DNA from: Stenotrophomonas sp. UBA2124
Lineage (GTDB): Bacteria; Pseudomonadota; Gammaproteobacteria; Xanthomonadales; Xanthomonadaceae
DNA length: 64,000 nucleotides
Direction: 5' to 3'
Assembly: GCA_002329155.1 (NCBI GenBank)
Contig: DCXY01000049.1
Span: forward strand, 1 to 64,000
Of the stretch, positions 34,157 through 42,191 are shown in pieces (position 1 is the first letter of the stretch; each line of letters begins with the position of its first letter). The notes beneath the pieces were generated by a model. The model did not search any database, was not told where the DNA came from, and worked only from the letters and a program-made list of their open reading frames with translations. The translations under genes were made by a program, and so were the position numbers.

Positions 34157-34184
34157 AAAAAGAAGCCGCCCCTTGCAGGGCGGC
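34157..34184 (-). terminator. Terminator after sspB
   Basis: On the minus strand GCCGCCC and GGGCGGC arms (34165-34171, 34178-34184) are followed by TTCTTTTTGG. It lies 9 bp from the sspB stop. Confidence 0.75.
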
Positions 34185-34192
34185 CTGGTTGC

Positions 34193-34639
34193 TTACTTCA
34201 CCACCCGAAGGTGTGGCCGCTTGCCCGCGGGTGGCGGCTCGGGCGCATCCGGCGGCGTGCTCGGTGGCAGATCGTCGTCATCGTCATGCACTGCAGATTC
34301 GGTACCCGGCATGTCGTCCGGCAAGGCCATGCCCTGCCCGGTCTCGCGTGCATACACCGCCAGCACGCCGGCGATGGGCACGTACACAGGGAAGCTCACG
34401 CCGGAAAAACGCGCGGTGAAACTCACCGCATCATTGTCGATATGCAGGCCCATCACCGCGCGCTCGGCGATGTTGAGCACCACGCGGTCTTCCTTCACCG
34501 AACTGGACGGCACCTGCACGCCGGGCACACCGGCATCCACCATGATGTGCGGCGTCATGCCGTTGTCGTTGATCCATTCCACCAGCGCCCGCAGCAGGTA
34601 CGGGCGGTGGCTCGTCATCCGGAAAGTTTCTTCAGTCAT
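34193..34639 (-). CDS. sspB: ClpXP protease specificity-enhancing factor SspB
   Basis: 148 residues from the ATG at 34637-34639; the Met at 34618 (MTSHRPYLLRAL, with GAAGAAA upstream) is an equally likely start. RPYLLRALVEWINDNGMTPHIMVDA, VLNIAERAVMGLHIDNDAVSFTARFSGV and VPIAGVLAVYARETGQGM form the substrate-binding domain. The tail GKRPHLRVVK is the ClpX-binding segment, reached by an acidic, Pro-rich linker. SspB hands ssrA-tagged proteins to ClpXP. It is the second gene after sspA. Confidence 0.95.
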   Translation of the reverse strand: MTEETFRMTSHRPYLLRALVEWINDNGMTPHIMVDAGVPGVQVPSSSVKEDRVVLNIAERAVMGLHIDNDAVSFTARFSGVSFPVYVPIAGVLAVYARETGQGMALPDDMPGTESAVHDDDDDLPPSTPPDAPEPPPAGKRPHLRVVK

Positions 34640-34668
34640 GGTGCAAGTGTACGCGCCCTTGATACGCA

Positions 34669-34690
34669 TTCACCGCCCGAAGGCGGTGAA
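34669..34690 (-). promoter_or_regulatory. UUCG-capped hairpin between sspA and sspB
   Basis: Perfect 9-bp arms TTCACCGCC / GGCGGTGAA; on the minus strand the loop is TTCG, an exceptionally stable tetraloop. No U-run follows. It sits in the 79-bp sspA-sspB gap and could attenuate or process the transcript, setting different levels of the two proteins. Confidence 0.55.
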
Positions 34691-34718
34691 CGATAAGTCG
34701 GCATACAGCGTGCGCGGT

Positions 34719-35354
34719 CTACACCGGCAGGTCGCGCAGCTTCTTTTCCTGGTCGGTAAGGCTGCGGATGAAACCCGGGTTGCGGAAGATGCGGTTGCCG
34801 TAGTCCTCGATCGGCTTGCCGTCCTTGGGCAGCGCCACGCCCAGCGACTCCAGCCGCCAGATGATGGGCGCCATTGCGCAGTCGGCCAGGCTCATCTCCG
34901 GGTTGAGGAAGAACTTGCTGGCCTTGAACAGCGGCACCGATTGCGCCACCAGCTCCTTCAGGCGCTTGCGCCCGGCCTCGGCCTGCGTCTTGTTGCCCAG
35001 CTGGATGGCCTGCACCTGCGGTACCCAGTCGTGCTCGATGCGCAGCATCGCAAGGCGCAGGCGTGCGCGCGAAAGCGGGTCCACCGGCATCAGCGGCGGG
35101 TGCGGGTAGCGTTCGTCCAGGTATTCGCTGACCACCGATGCGGCGTACAGCACCAGCTCGCGCTCCACCAGGGTCGGCACCGAGTGGTACGGGTTGAGGT
35201 CGATGAGGTCTTCCGGCGGGTTCTGTACATCCACCGACACCAGGTCGTAGGTCACGCCCTTGGCCGCCAGTACCAGCCGCACGCGGTGGCACAGCACATC
35301 GTCGTTCGCCGAGAACAGGGTCAGGGTATTTCGCATGCGCACACTCGCCGCCAT
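34719..35354 (-). CDS. sspA: Stringent starvation protein A
   Basis: 211 residues from the ATG at 35352-35354, with GGGAG eight bases upstream; the Met at 35336 is weaker. Glutathione-S-transferase fold: LFSANDDVLCHRVRLVLAAKGV, VDVQNPPEDLIDLNPYHSVPTLVERELVLYAASVVSEYLDERYPHPPLMP, then the helical domain ending RNPGFIRSLTDQEKKLRDLPV. SspA binds RNA polymerase holoenzyme and reshapes transcription in stationary phase or acid stress. It follows petABC, a conserved arrangement in proteobacteria. Confidence 0.95.
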   Translation of the reverse strand: MAASVRMRNTLTLFSANDDVLCHRVRLVLAAKGVTYDLVSVDVQNPPEDLIDLNPYHSVPTLVERELVLYAASVVSEYLDERYPHPPLMPVDPLSRARLRLAMLRIEHDWVPQVQAIQLGNKTQAEAGRKRLKELVAQSVPLFKASKFFLNPEMSLADCAMAPIIWRLESLGVALPKDGKPIEDYGNRIFRNPGFIRSLTDQEKKLRDLPV

Positions 35355-35486
35355 CAAAAGTACTCCCACTGCCGGAATCCGCCGGCGCTACGGCCTCGCT
35401 GACACATTGCCAGCGGTCGCCACGGTTACCCGAGTGTGCCTACCGTTGTATACGGTTGCCAAGGCCCCACCCGGGTCTTATCCGTG

Positions 35487-36236
35487 TCAATGCACGTCTT
35501 TCCAGTACTCGGTCTTGACCAGATAGGCCAGGAAGGTCAGCAGGGCAAGGAACAGCACCACCCAGACCCCAAGGCTCTGGCGCTTCAGCGCGGCCGGCTC
35601 GCCCGCGTATTCAAGGAAGTTGGTGATGTCACGCACCGTCTGGTCGTAGGCGCGTGCGTCCACATTACCCGGCGTGGCGATCTTCAGTGCGGTCACCGGC
35701 GGGTCGATGCCCGGGCCCTCGGACTTGCCGAACTCGGCATGCTGGATGCCCTGCAGCTCCCACAGCGGGTTGGGCATGGAGGCATTGGGGAACACCGTGT
35801 TGTTCCAGCCCAGCGGCCGTGTTTCGTCCACGTAGAACGACTTGAGGTAGCTGTAGACCCAGTCGCTGCCACGCACGCGCGAGATCAGGCTCAGGTCAGG
35901 CGGCATCTTGCCGAACCACTTGGTGGCCGGATCGTGCGGCATGGTCACCTGGATCTGCTCGCCAAAGGAGGCGCCGGTGAAGTTCAGGTTGTTCATCACC
36001 TGTTCTTCAGTCAGGCCAAGGTCTTCGGCCATGCGCGAGTAGCGCAGGTACTTGAGCGAGTGGCAGCCCGAGCAATAGCTCATGTAGGCCTGCGCACCAC
36101 GCTGCAGCGAGGCGCGGTCACCCAGGTCGTTTCCGGCCTGCTGCAACGCGCCGCCCTCGGCGGCCATGGCGGTGGCCGAAACGCAGAACAGCATCGCGGC
36201 GGCCATTGCCAGCCGCATCATCCACTTGTCAGTCAT
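35487..36236 (-). CDS. petC: Ubiquinol-cytochrome c reductase cytochrome c1
   Basis: 249 residues with a signal peptide ending AMA. Heme c is attached at CSGCH (Cys55, Cys58, His59); MPPDLSLISRVRG and the axial Met region GKMPPDL match cytochrome c1. One C-terminal helix (LGVWVVLFLALLTFLAYLV) anchors it to the inner membrane. It carries electrons from the Rieske protein to soluble cytochrome c. It overlaps petB by 8 bp. Confidence 0.96.
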   Translation of the reverse strand: MTDKWMMRLAMAAAMLFCVSATAMAAEGGALQQAGNDLGDRASLQRGAQAYMSYCSGCHSLKYLRYSRMAEDLGLTEEQVMNNLNFTGASFGEQIQVTMPHDPATKWFGKMPPDLSLISRVRGSDWVYSYLKSFYVDETRPLGWNNTVFPNASMPNPLWELQGIQHAEFGKSEGPGIDPPVTALKIATPGNVDARAYDQTVRDITNFLEYAGEPAALKRQSLGVWVVLFLALLTFLAYLVKTEYWKDVH

Positions 36237-37488
36237 GCGTGGTCACCCGATCCGGAACCTGCTTGGTACTGTCGATCTTCGTCCAAACCGGCATGGTGAT
36301 GAAGAAGGCGAAATACAGGAAGGTCAGCACGCGGCCCACCCAGGTTTCCCAGATGGCGGTACCCGGGCCGGAGCCGATCACGCCCAGCCATACGAAGCAC
36401 ACCACCAGCATGCCCAGCATCAGCTTGGAGATCAGCCCGCGGTAGCGGATGGACTTGACCTTGGCCCTGTCCAGCCACGGCACCGCGAACAGGATGGCGA
36501 TGGCCGCGAACATCACGATCACGCCGCCCAGCTTGTCGGGAATCACGCGCAACATGGCGTAGTACGGGGTGTAGTACCAGACCGGCTTGATGTGGGCCGG
36601 CGTCACCAGGCGATTGGCCTCGGTGAAGTTGTCGTGCTCCAGGAACAGGCCACCAAAGCCCGGCGCGAAGAAGATGATGAAGGCGGCGATCATCAACAGG
36701 AAGCCGACACCCACCAGATCCTTCACCGTGTAGTACGGATGGAACGGAATGCCATCGGCCGGTGCGGTCGGCGACCAGCGGTTGCCCTTCGGCCCCTTCT
36801 TGATCTCCACGCCGTCCGGGTTGCTGGAACCCACTTCGTGCAGCGCGCCCAGGTGCAGTACCACCAGCAACAGCAGCACCAGCGGCAGCGCGATGACGTG
36901 CAGCGCGAAGAAGCGGTTGAGGGTGGCATCGCCGGGCAGGTAGTCGCCCATGATCCATTCGGTCAGGCCGTTGCCGATCACCGGGATGGCGCCGAACAGC
37001 GAGATGATGACCTTGGCACCCCAGAACGACATCTGGCCCCACGGCAGCACATAGCCCATGAAGGCTTCGGCCATCAGCACCAGGTAGATCAGCATGCCCA
37101 GGATCCACACCAGCTCGCGCGGCTTCTTGTAGCTGCCGTACATGAGCCCGCGGAACATGTGCAGGTACACCACGATGAAGAAAAGTGATGCGCCGGTGCT
37201 GTGCATGTAGCGGATCAGCCAGCCCCACTCCACGTCGCGCATGATGTATTCAATCGATGCGAACGCCTCCGCTGCACTGGTCTTGTAGTGCATGGTGAGG
37301 AAGATGCCGGTGACGATCTGGTTGACCAGGATCAGCATCGCCAGCGAGCCGAAGTAGTACCAGAAGTTGAAGTTCTTCGGCGCGTAGTACTCGGTCATGT
37401 GCTTGCGGTAGAAGGGCATCATGCCCGGCGCACGCTCATTGACCCAGTTCATCACCCCGTTTGCGGTGCGGACGAGAATATTGGACAT
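36229..37488 (-). CDS. petB: Ubiquinol-cytochrome c reductase cytochrome b
   Basis: 419 residues, polytopic. Eight membrane spans; YFGSLAMLILVNQIVTGIFLTMHY, SASLFFIVVYLHMFRGL and the paired His residues in spans B and D hold the two b hemes. PWGQMSFWGA and PEWYY-type PVWYYTPYYAMLR are the Qo-site region. It oxidises quinol at the P side and reduces quinone at the N side. petA is 2 bp upstream and petC overlaps. Confidence 0.97.
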   Translation of the reverse strand: MSNILVRTANGVMNWVNERAPGMMPFYRKHMTEYYAPKNFNFWYYFGSLAMLILVNQIVTGIFLTMHYKTSAAEAFASIEYIMRDVEWGWLIRYMHSTGASLFFIVVYLHMFRGLMYGSYKKPRELVWILGMLIYLVLMAEAFMGYVLPWGQMSFWGAKVIISLFGAIPVIGNGLTEWIMGDYLPGDATLNRFFALHVIALPLVLLLLVVLHLGALHEVGSSNPDGVEIKKGPKGNRWSPTAPADGIPFHPYYTVKDLVGVGFLLMIAAFIIFFAPGFGGLFLEHDNFTEANRLVTPAHIKPVWYYTPYYAMLRVIPDKLGGVIVMFAAIAILFAVPWLDRAKVKSIRYRGLISKLMLGMLVVCFVWLGVIGSGPGTAIWETWVGRVLTFLYFAFFITMPVWTKIDSTKQVPDRVTTHD

Positions 37489-37490
37489 GA

Positions 37491-38111
37491 TCAGGCAGCC
37501 CCCTGCGGATCGACACCGATGACGATGGTGTTGTCATCCTGGTAGTGGTGCGGCGGCACCAGCAGGTTGATCGGCGCCGGCACGTCCTGGAAAACGCGCC
37601 CGGACATGTCGAAACGCGACTTGTGGCAGGGGCAGAAATAGCCGCCCTTCCACTGCGCGTCGTAGGGCTCGGGGCGGATTTCGGCCACCATTTCCGGCGC
37701 GCAGCCCAGGTGGGTGCACAGGCCGACCAGCACGGAAACCTCCGGCTTGATCGAACGGAACTCCGGATTGTTCTTGAGCACGTACTCGGGCTGCTGGTCC
37801 TTGTTGCTGGACTCCGGGTCCCTGAGCCTGCTGTCCAGGGTGGGCAGCGCGTCAAGGATGGCCTTGGACCGCTTGACGATCCAGATGGGCTGCCCACGCC
37901 ATTCCAAGACCAGCCGCTGGCCTTCCTGCAAAGCACTGATATCGGCGGTAATCGGTGCACCGGCCAGCTTGGCCCGCGCACTGGGATTCCAGGATTTGAT
38001 GAACGGTACTGCCGCAAAACCTACGCCGACTGCTCCGACCACTGCGGTGGTCGCTGTCAAAAACCGGCGACGGCCGGTATTGACTGAATCATTTACCCCA
38101 TCGTTGGCCAT
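37491..38111 (-). CDS. petA: Ubiquinol-cytochrome c reductase Rieske iron-sulphur subunit
   Basis: 206 residues. A Tat signal anchor RRRFLTATTAVVGAVGVGFAAVPFI holds the protein in the membrane. The [2Fe-2S] ligands are in CTHLGC and CPCHKS, with FDMSGRVF closing the cluster fold. First gene of petABC. The 173-bp region upstream, to the lytic transglycosylase stop at 38285, must hold its promoter; I saw no clear operator. Confidence 0.97.
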   Translation of the reverse strand: MANDGVNDSVNTGRRRFLTATTAVVGAVGVGFAAVPFIKSWNPSARAKLAGAPITADISALQEGQRLVLEWRGQPIWIVKRSKAILDALPTLDSRLRDPESSNKDQQPEYVLKNNPEFRSIKPEVSVLVGLCTHLGCAPEMVAEIRPEPYDAQWKGGYFCPCHKSRFDMSGRVFQDVPAPINLLVPPHHYQDDNTIVIGVDPQGAA

Positions 38112-38264
38112 CCGGCACTCCGATATTGATTAGGTAGCTTGAGGCTGCCAGCGGATCGATTGGGGACCTGATCCGCTCTCTAACAAATCGCTCACGAGTG
38201 TAGCTGAACGACTGCTGCCTACACAACGCGATAAAACACCAGTCCATGCTTTTTGTCACGCCCA

Positions 38265-38280
38265 GGCGCAACAATGCGCC
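38265..38280 (-). terminator. Small hairpin just after the lytic transglycosylase gene
   Basis: GGCGCA and TGCGCC with a 4-nt loop, 5 bp past the stop at 38285. No clear U-run follows, so this is a weak candidate. Confidence 0.3.
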
Positions 38281-38284
38281 GGGC

Positions 38285-39187
38285 CTATAGGTGCGCCCCC
38301 TGTTCGCCGCGATAACGGTCGGCCAGCTGCGCCACCCGCTGCACGTAGTACTGCGTTTCCCGGTAAGGCGGCACGCCACCATGGCGGTCCACCGCGCCCT
38401 CGCCAGCGTTGTAACCGGCCGCCGCCAGGGTGAGGTTGCCGTTGAAACGGCGTAGCAGCCATGCCAGATACTGCACCCCGCCGCGAATATTCTGATTCGC
38501 GTCGAAAGAATCACTTACACCAAAACGGCGGGCAGTCGCGGGCATCAGCTGCATTAAACCCTGAGCCCCAACCCGACTAAGTGCCGTGGGGTTGAATGCC
38601 GATTCTGCGTGGATGATGGCCCGTACCACCGCTTCCTCCACCCCGAACTCGCGGGCGGCAGCGGCAATCTCAGCCCTGTACGCCTGCGTATTCAAACGCA
38701 CCGAGCCGAAATTGACCGTGGAGTTCACGCCGCAGGCATAGCAGCGTTCGATATAGCTGTACTGGATGGTGCGCACCGGGCCGATGCTGGCCACCTGGGC
38801 CGGCCGGCTGCTGGTGTAATGCCGCACCCCATCCTTCATATAGGAATACACCTGCCCGCTGACCACGCGCTGGGCGCGGCTGCCGGCGGCCGGGCGGGCA
38901 ACAGCGGTGGCAACCGTGGCTGGCGCCCGCACCGCAGTGGTGCTGGGTTCGCTGCTGGCACTTACGGTGGGCACCGTGGGCGCCGGCGGTGCGGCAACCG
39001 ACGGGCGGGCCGGCTCGCGCGTGGGCCGGTAGCTGCTGACCACGCTGCAGCTGGCACCACGGACACGGGAATTCACGTAATTGGGAATGCCATCGCTGCC
39101 GATGCACTTGTACAGCGTACCGGCACTGGCCGGCGCAGCGGTCAGTGCGGCAGCCAGTATGCCGACAATCCCCAGAATCCCCTTCAT
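38285..39187 (-). CDS. Lytic transglycosylase with N-terminal DUF4124
   Basis: 300 residues from the ATG at 39185-39187. Signal MKGILGIVGILAAALTAAPASA, then a DUF4124 module (GTLYKCIGSDGIPNYVNS). A Ser/Thr/Pro/Ala-rich linker runs from about 55 to 105. The SLT domain has AIIHAESAFNPTALSRVGAQGLMQLMPATARRFGV with catalytic Glu195, and AAAGYNAGEGAVDRHGGVPPYRETQYYVQRV. It cleaves peptidoglycan to 1,6-anhydro products. Divergent from miaB; 143 bp separate the starts. Confidence 0.93.
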   Translation of the reverse strand: MKGILGIVGILAAALTAAPASAGTLYKCIGSDGIPNYVNSRVRGASCSVVSSYRPTREPARPSVAAPPAPTVPTVSASSEPSTTAVRAPATVATAVARPAAGSRAQRVVSGQVYSYMKDGVRHYTSSRPAQVASIGPVRTIQYSYIERCYACGVNSTVNFGSVRLNTQAYRAEIAAAAREFGVEEAVVRAIIHAESAFNPTALSRVGAQGLMQLMPATARRFGVSDSFDANQNIRGGVQYLAWLLRRFNGNLTLAAAGYNAGEGAVDRHGGVPPYRETQYYVQRVAQLADRYRGEQGAHL

Positions 39188-39330
39188 GGCCGGGGAGTCT
39201 CCCAGCTTGCAGGCCGCTTGCCAAGTGCTTGATGCGGCAGGCATCGCCCGGCCGGGGCCAAGCCCCTACAATAGGCGGCTTCGACGCGGCCCCTGGCCGC
39301 CTGCCCGCCCACCCGTCTGGAATAAGCGCC

Positions 39331-40812
39331 ATGCCCGGGACGCCAGCTTCAACCTTGCCGAACATGGCCGGCCACGCCGTGCCACCTGCAGAAATGACCA
39401 CCCCTGATCTGATCCCCCTGCCCGGCGCCAGGCCGAAGCTTGCCGGCGACGTGCGCGGCAAGCCCAGCGATGGCTCGCCATCGCGTGGAAAGCTCTACAT
39501 CAAGACCCACGGTTGCCAGATGAACGAGTACGACTCGGCCAAGATGGCCGACGTGCTGGCCGAGGCCGAGGGCCTGGAGCTCACCGACAACCCTGAAGAA
39601 GCCGACGTGGTGCTGGTCAACACCTGCTCCATCCGCGAGAAGGCACAGGAAAAGGTATTCAGCCAGCTGGGCCGCTGGAAGGAACTGAAGGCCGGTGGCC
39701 GCAACGTCATCATCGGCGTGGGCGGCTGCGTGGCCTCGCAGGAAGGCGAAGCCATCGTCAAGCGCGCGCCCTACGTAGACCTGGTGTTCGGCCCGCAGAC
39801 CCTGCACCGCCTGCCGGAGCTTATCCGTGCCCGCCGCGAGCAGAACAAGCCGCAGGTGGACATCAGCTTCCCCGAGATCGAGAAGTTCGACCGCATGCCC
39901 GAACCGCGCGCCGAAGGCCCGTCGGCCTTCGTCTCGATCATGGAAGGCTGCTCCAAGTACTGCTCGTTCTGTGTGGTGCCCTACACCCGCGGCACGGAAG
40001 TCAGCCGCCCGTTCGAGGACGTGGTGGTGGAATGCGCGCAGCTGGCCGAACAGGGCGTGCGCGAGATCAACCTGCTGGGCCAGAACGTCAACGCCTACCG
40101 TGGCCCGTATGGCGACGGTGAAGTGGCCGACCTCGGCCTGCTGATCCGCACGCTGGCCGAGATCGACGGCATCGGCCGCATCCGTTTCACCACCTCGCAC
40201 CCGCTGGAATTCAGCGATTCGCTGATCGACGCCTACCGCGATGTGCCGAAGCTGGCCAATTACCTGCACCTGCCGGTACAGGCCGGCAGCGACCGCATCC
40301 TCAGCGCGATGAAGCGCGGCTACACCGCGCTGGAGTTCAAGGCCAAGATCCGCAAACTGCGCGCGGTGCGCCCGGACATCTCGATCAGTTCGGACTTCAT
40401 CGTCGGTTTCCCCGGCGAGACCGATGCCGACTTCGAGAAGACCATGAAGCTGATCGAGGACGTGGGTTTCGACCAGAGCTTCTCCTTCATCTATTCGCGC
40501 CGCCCGGGCACCCCGGCAGCCGACCTGGAAGACACGCTCAGCGATGCCGACAAGCATGCGCGGCTGTCGCGCCTGCAGGCCCATATCAACGACCATGCGG
40601 CCGGCATTTCGCGCGGCATGGTGGGCAGCGTGCAGACCGTGCTGGTCGAAGGCCCTTCGCGCAAGGACCCGAACGAGCTCACCGGCAAGACCGAGAACAT
40701 GCGCTCGGTGAACTTCCCGGGCAACCCGCGTCTGGTCGGGCAGTTCGTGGATGTGGTCATCACCGAGGCGCTGAGCAACTCGCTGCGTGGCCGTGTAGCC
40801 ACCCAGGGCTGA
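39331..40812 (+). CDS. miaB: tRNA-2-methylthio-N6-dimethylallyladenosine synthase
   Basis: 493 residues from the ATG at 39331, with GGA nearby; Met at 39394 is an alternative. UPF0004 domain GKLYIKTHGCQMNEYDSAKMADVL holds the first cluster Cys, with NTCSIREKAQEKVFSQLG and GVGGCVASQEGE. The radical-SAM domain has MEGCSKYCSFCVVPYTRG, and the C-terminal TRAM domain has GKTENMRSVNFPGNPRLVGQFVDV. It adds the methylthio group to i6A37 of tRNA. In proteobacteria it usually heads miaB-ybeZ-ybeY-ybeX-lnt; here other genes intervene. Confidence 0.96.
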   Translation: MPGTPASTLPNMAGHAVPPAEMTTPDLIPLPGARPKLAGDVRGKPSDGSPSRGKLYIKTHGCQMNEYDSAKMADVLAEAEGLELTDNPEEADVVLVNTCSIREKAQEKVFSQLGRWKELKAGGRNVIIGVGGCVASQEGEAIVKRAPYVDLVFGPQTLHRLPELIRARREQNKPQVDISFPEIEKFDRMPEPRAEGPSAFVSIMEGCSKYCSFCVVPYTRGTEVSRPFEDVVVECAQLAEQGVREINLLGQNVNAYRGPYGDGEVADLGLLIRTLAEIDGIGRIRFTTSHPLEFSDSLIDAYRDVPKLANYLHLPVQAGSDRILSAMKRGYTALEFKAKIRKLRAVRPDISISSDFIVGFPGETDADFEKTMKLIEDVGFDQSFSFIYSRRPGTPAADLEDTLSDADKHARLSRLQAHINDHAAGISRGMVGSVQTVLVEGPSRKDPNELTGKTENMRSVNFPGNPRLVGQFVDVVITEALSNSLRGRVATQG

Positions 40813-40839
40813 GCCCGCGCCTGCCACCGTGTACATGAA

Positions 40840-40862
40840 GGCCCGCTCCGGCGGGCCTTTTT
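40840..40862 (+). terminator. Rho-independent terminator of miaB
   Basis: GGCCCGC and GCGGGCC arms around TCCG (40840-40857) followed by TTTTT, 28 bp after the miaB stop. Confidence 0.9.
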
Positions 40863-40919
40863 CATGGTGAATTTATGACCACATGCCGCAAGCCACTGAA
40901 TCGCAAGGGCGATGCCGGC

Positions 40920-41092
40920 TTATCCACATGTTTGTGCCATGCCCATCCACACCTGCGGTGGACAAGCTGCCATGGTCCGGTCAAATTTTCGCCACACCGT
41001 GCAAACCCTTGCGGTCATTGGGCTGCACGCAGCTATCCACAGCTTTGCCGCACCCGCATCCACACCAGATGTGGAAAACCTGGTGTGGAAAA
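40920..41092. promoter_or_regulatory. Cluster of DnaA-box-like sequences
   Basis: Within 173 bp: TTATCCACA (40920-40928, exact consensus), CTATCCACA (41033-41041, one mismatch) and two TGTGGAAAA (41070-41078 and 41084-41092, one mismatch each on the other strand). Weaker two-mismatch sites lie at 40943-40951 and 41056-41064. There is no dnaA, gidA or AT-rich unwinding stretch, so it is not an obvious origin. The last sites coincide with a 9-bp inverted repeat CCACACCAG / CTGGTGTGG (41060-41088) which may instead be the 3'-end hairpin of the ABC operon. Confidence 0.45.
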
Positions 41093-41102
41093 CCCGCACC
41101 GC

Positions 41103-42191
41103 TCAATCCAGCCGCTTGCGGAAGCGCAGGATGGCGCCGGTCATCATCACCACACTGAAGACCAGTAGCGCGACGACCTCGGGCCACAGTTCCCACACAC
41201 TGGCACCGCGCAACATCACGCCACGGATCAGGCGCAGGAAATGGGTGAGCGGCAGCACTTCGGCCAGCCATTGCACCGGGCGCGGCATGCCGGCGAACGG
41301 GAACATGAAGCCGGACAGCAGGATCGACGGCAGGAACACGAAGAAGGTCACCTGCATCGCCTGGAACTGTGATTGGGCCGCCGTTGAGATCAACAGGCCC
41401 AGGGTGAGGTTGGCGACGATCAACAGGCTGGCGGCGATGAACACGTCCAGCAGGCTTCCACCCAGCGGCACCGCGAACAGGGTGGTTCCCAGCGCCAGCA
41501 CCATGGCGGTCTGCACCAGACCGATGACCACATACGGAATGACCTTGCCGACCATCAACTCGGTACTGGTGACGGGCGTGGCGATCAACAACTCCATGTT
41601 GCCGCGCTCGCGTTCGCGCACGATGGCCACCGCCGTGAACAGCACCATGGTCATGGTCAGGATGACACCCACCAGCCCCGGCACGATGTTGACCGCCGAG
41701 CTGCGCTGCGGGTTGTAGAAGCTGACCACGCTGATGCTGCTGGTTGCCAGTGGTTGGAACGCGGCCCCGTCCAGCGGCATGCGCGCCAGCTGTGCCGCCG
41801 CGCTCTGCACCGCGTTGTCGCTGCCATCCACCAGAATCTGCATGGCCTCGCGGCCTTCGGCGCGACGCCGCTCGAAATCCGGCGGAATGACGATGCCGAT
41901 GCTGATCTCGCCCCGGCGCATCGCCTCGGTCAGCTGCTGCGGTGTTTCCGCCTCGAGCACGGGTGCGACCACGCCGGTCGCGGCGATGTCGCGCGCCAGC
42001 GCGCGTGATGCAGAGGTCCGCGCCTGATCGGCGAAACCCGCCGACAGATCACGCAGGTTGGTGTTGATGGCGTAGCCGAACAACAGCAGCTGCATGACCG
42101 GGATGCCGATGATCATGGCCAGCGTGATGCGGTCGCGGCGCATCTGCCGCAGTTCCTTGACCATCACACCGAGAAGGCGACGCAGTTTCAT
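41103..42191 (-). CDS. ABC-2 type exporter permease
   Basis: 362 residues. One N-terminal span (MIIGIPVMQLLLFGYAINTN), a large periplasmic domain (about 45-170) and five C-terminal spans with VRERERGNMELLIATPVTSTELMVGKVIPY, the conserved ABC-2 cytoplasmic loop. It resembles YhhJ/YbhR. The start overlaps the ATPase stop by 4 bp. Partners are the ATPase, a lipoprotein HlyD-type adaptor and a TetR regulator, so a drug or toxic compound exporter is likely. Only one permease is present, so it may act as a homodimer. Confidence 0.9.
   Translation of the reverse strand: MKLRRLLGVMVKELRQMRRDRITLAMIIGIPVMQLLLFGYAINTNLRDLSAGFADQARTSASRALARDIAATGVVAPVLEAETPQQLTEAMRRGEISIGIVIPPDFERRRAEGREAMQILVDGSDNAVQSAAAQLARMPLDGAAFQPLATSSISVVSFYNPQRSSAVNIVPGLVGVILTMTMVLFTAVAIVRERERGNMELLIATPVTSTELMVGKVIPYVVIGLVQTAMVLALGTTLFAVPLGGSLLDVFIAASLLIVANLTLGLLISTAAQSQFQAMQVTFFVFLPSILLSGFMFPFAGMPRPVQWLAEVLPLTHFLRLIRGVMLRGASVWELWPEVVALLVFSVVMMTGAILRFRKRLD

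Noticed and set aside
40920..41092. Replication origin
   Set aside because: No dnaA, dnaN or gidA and no AT-rich unwinding region; the region sits between miaB and an exporter operon.
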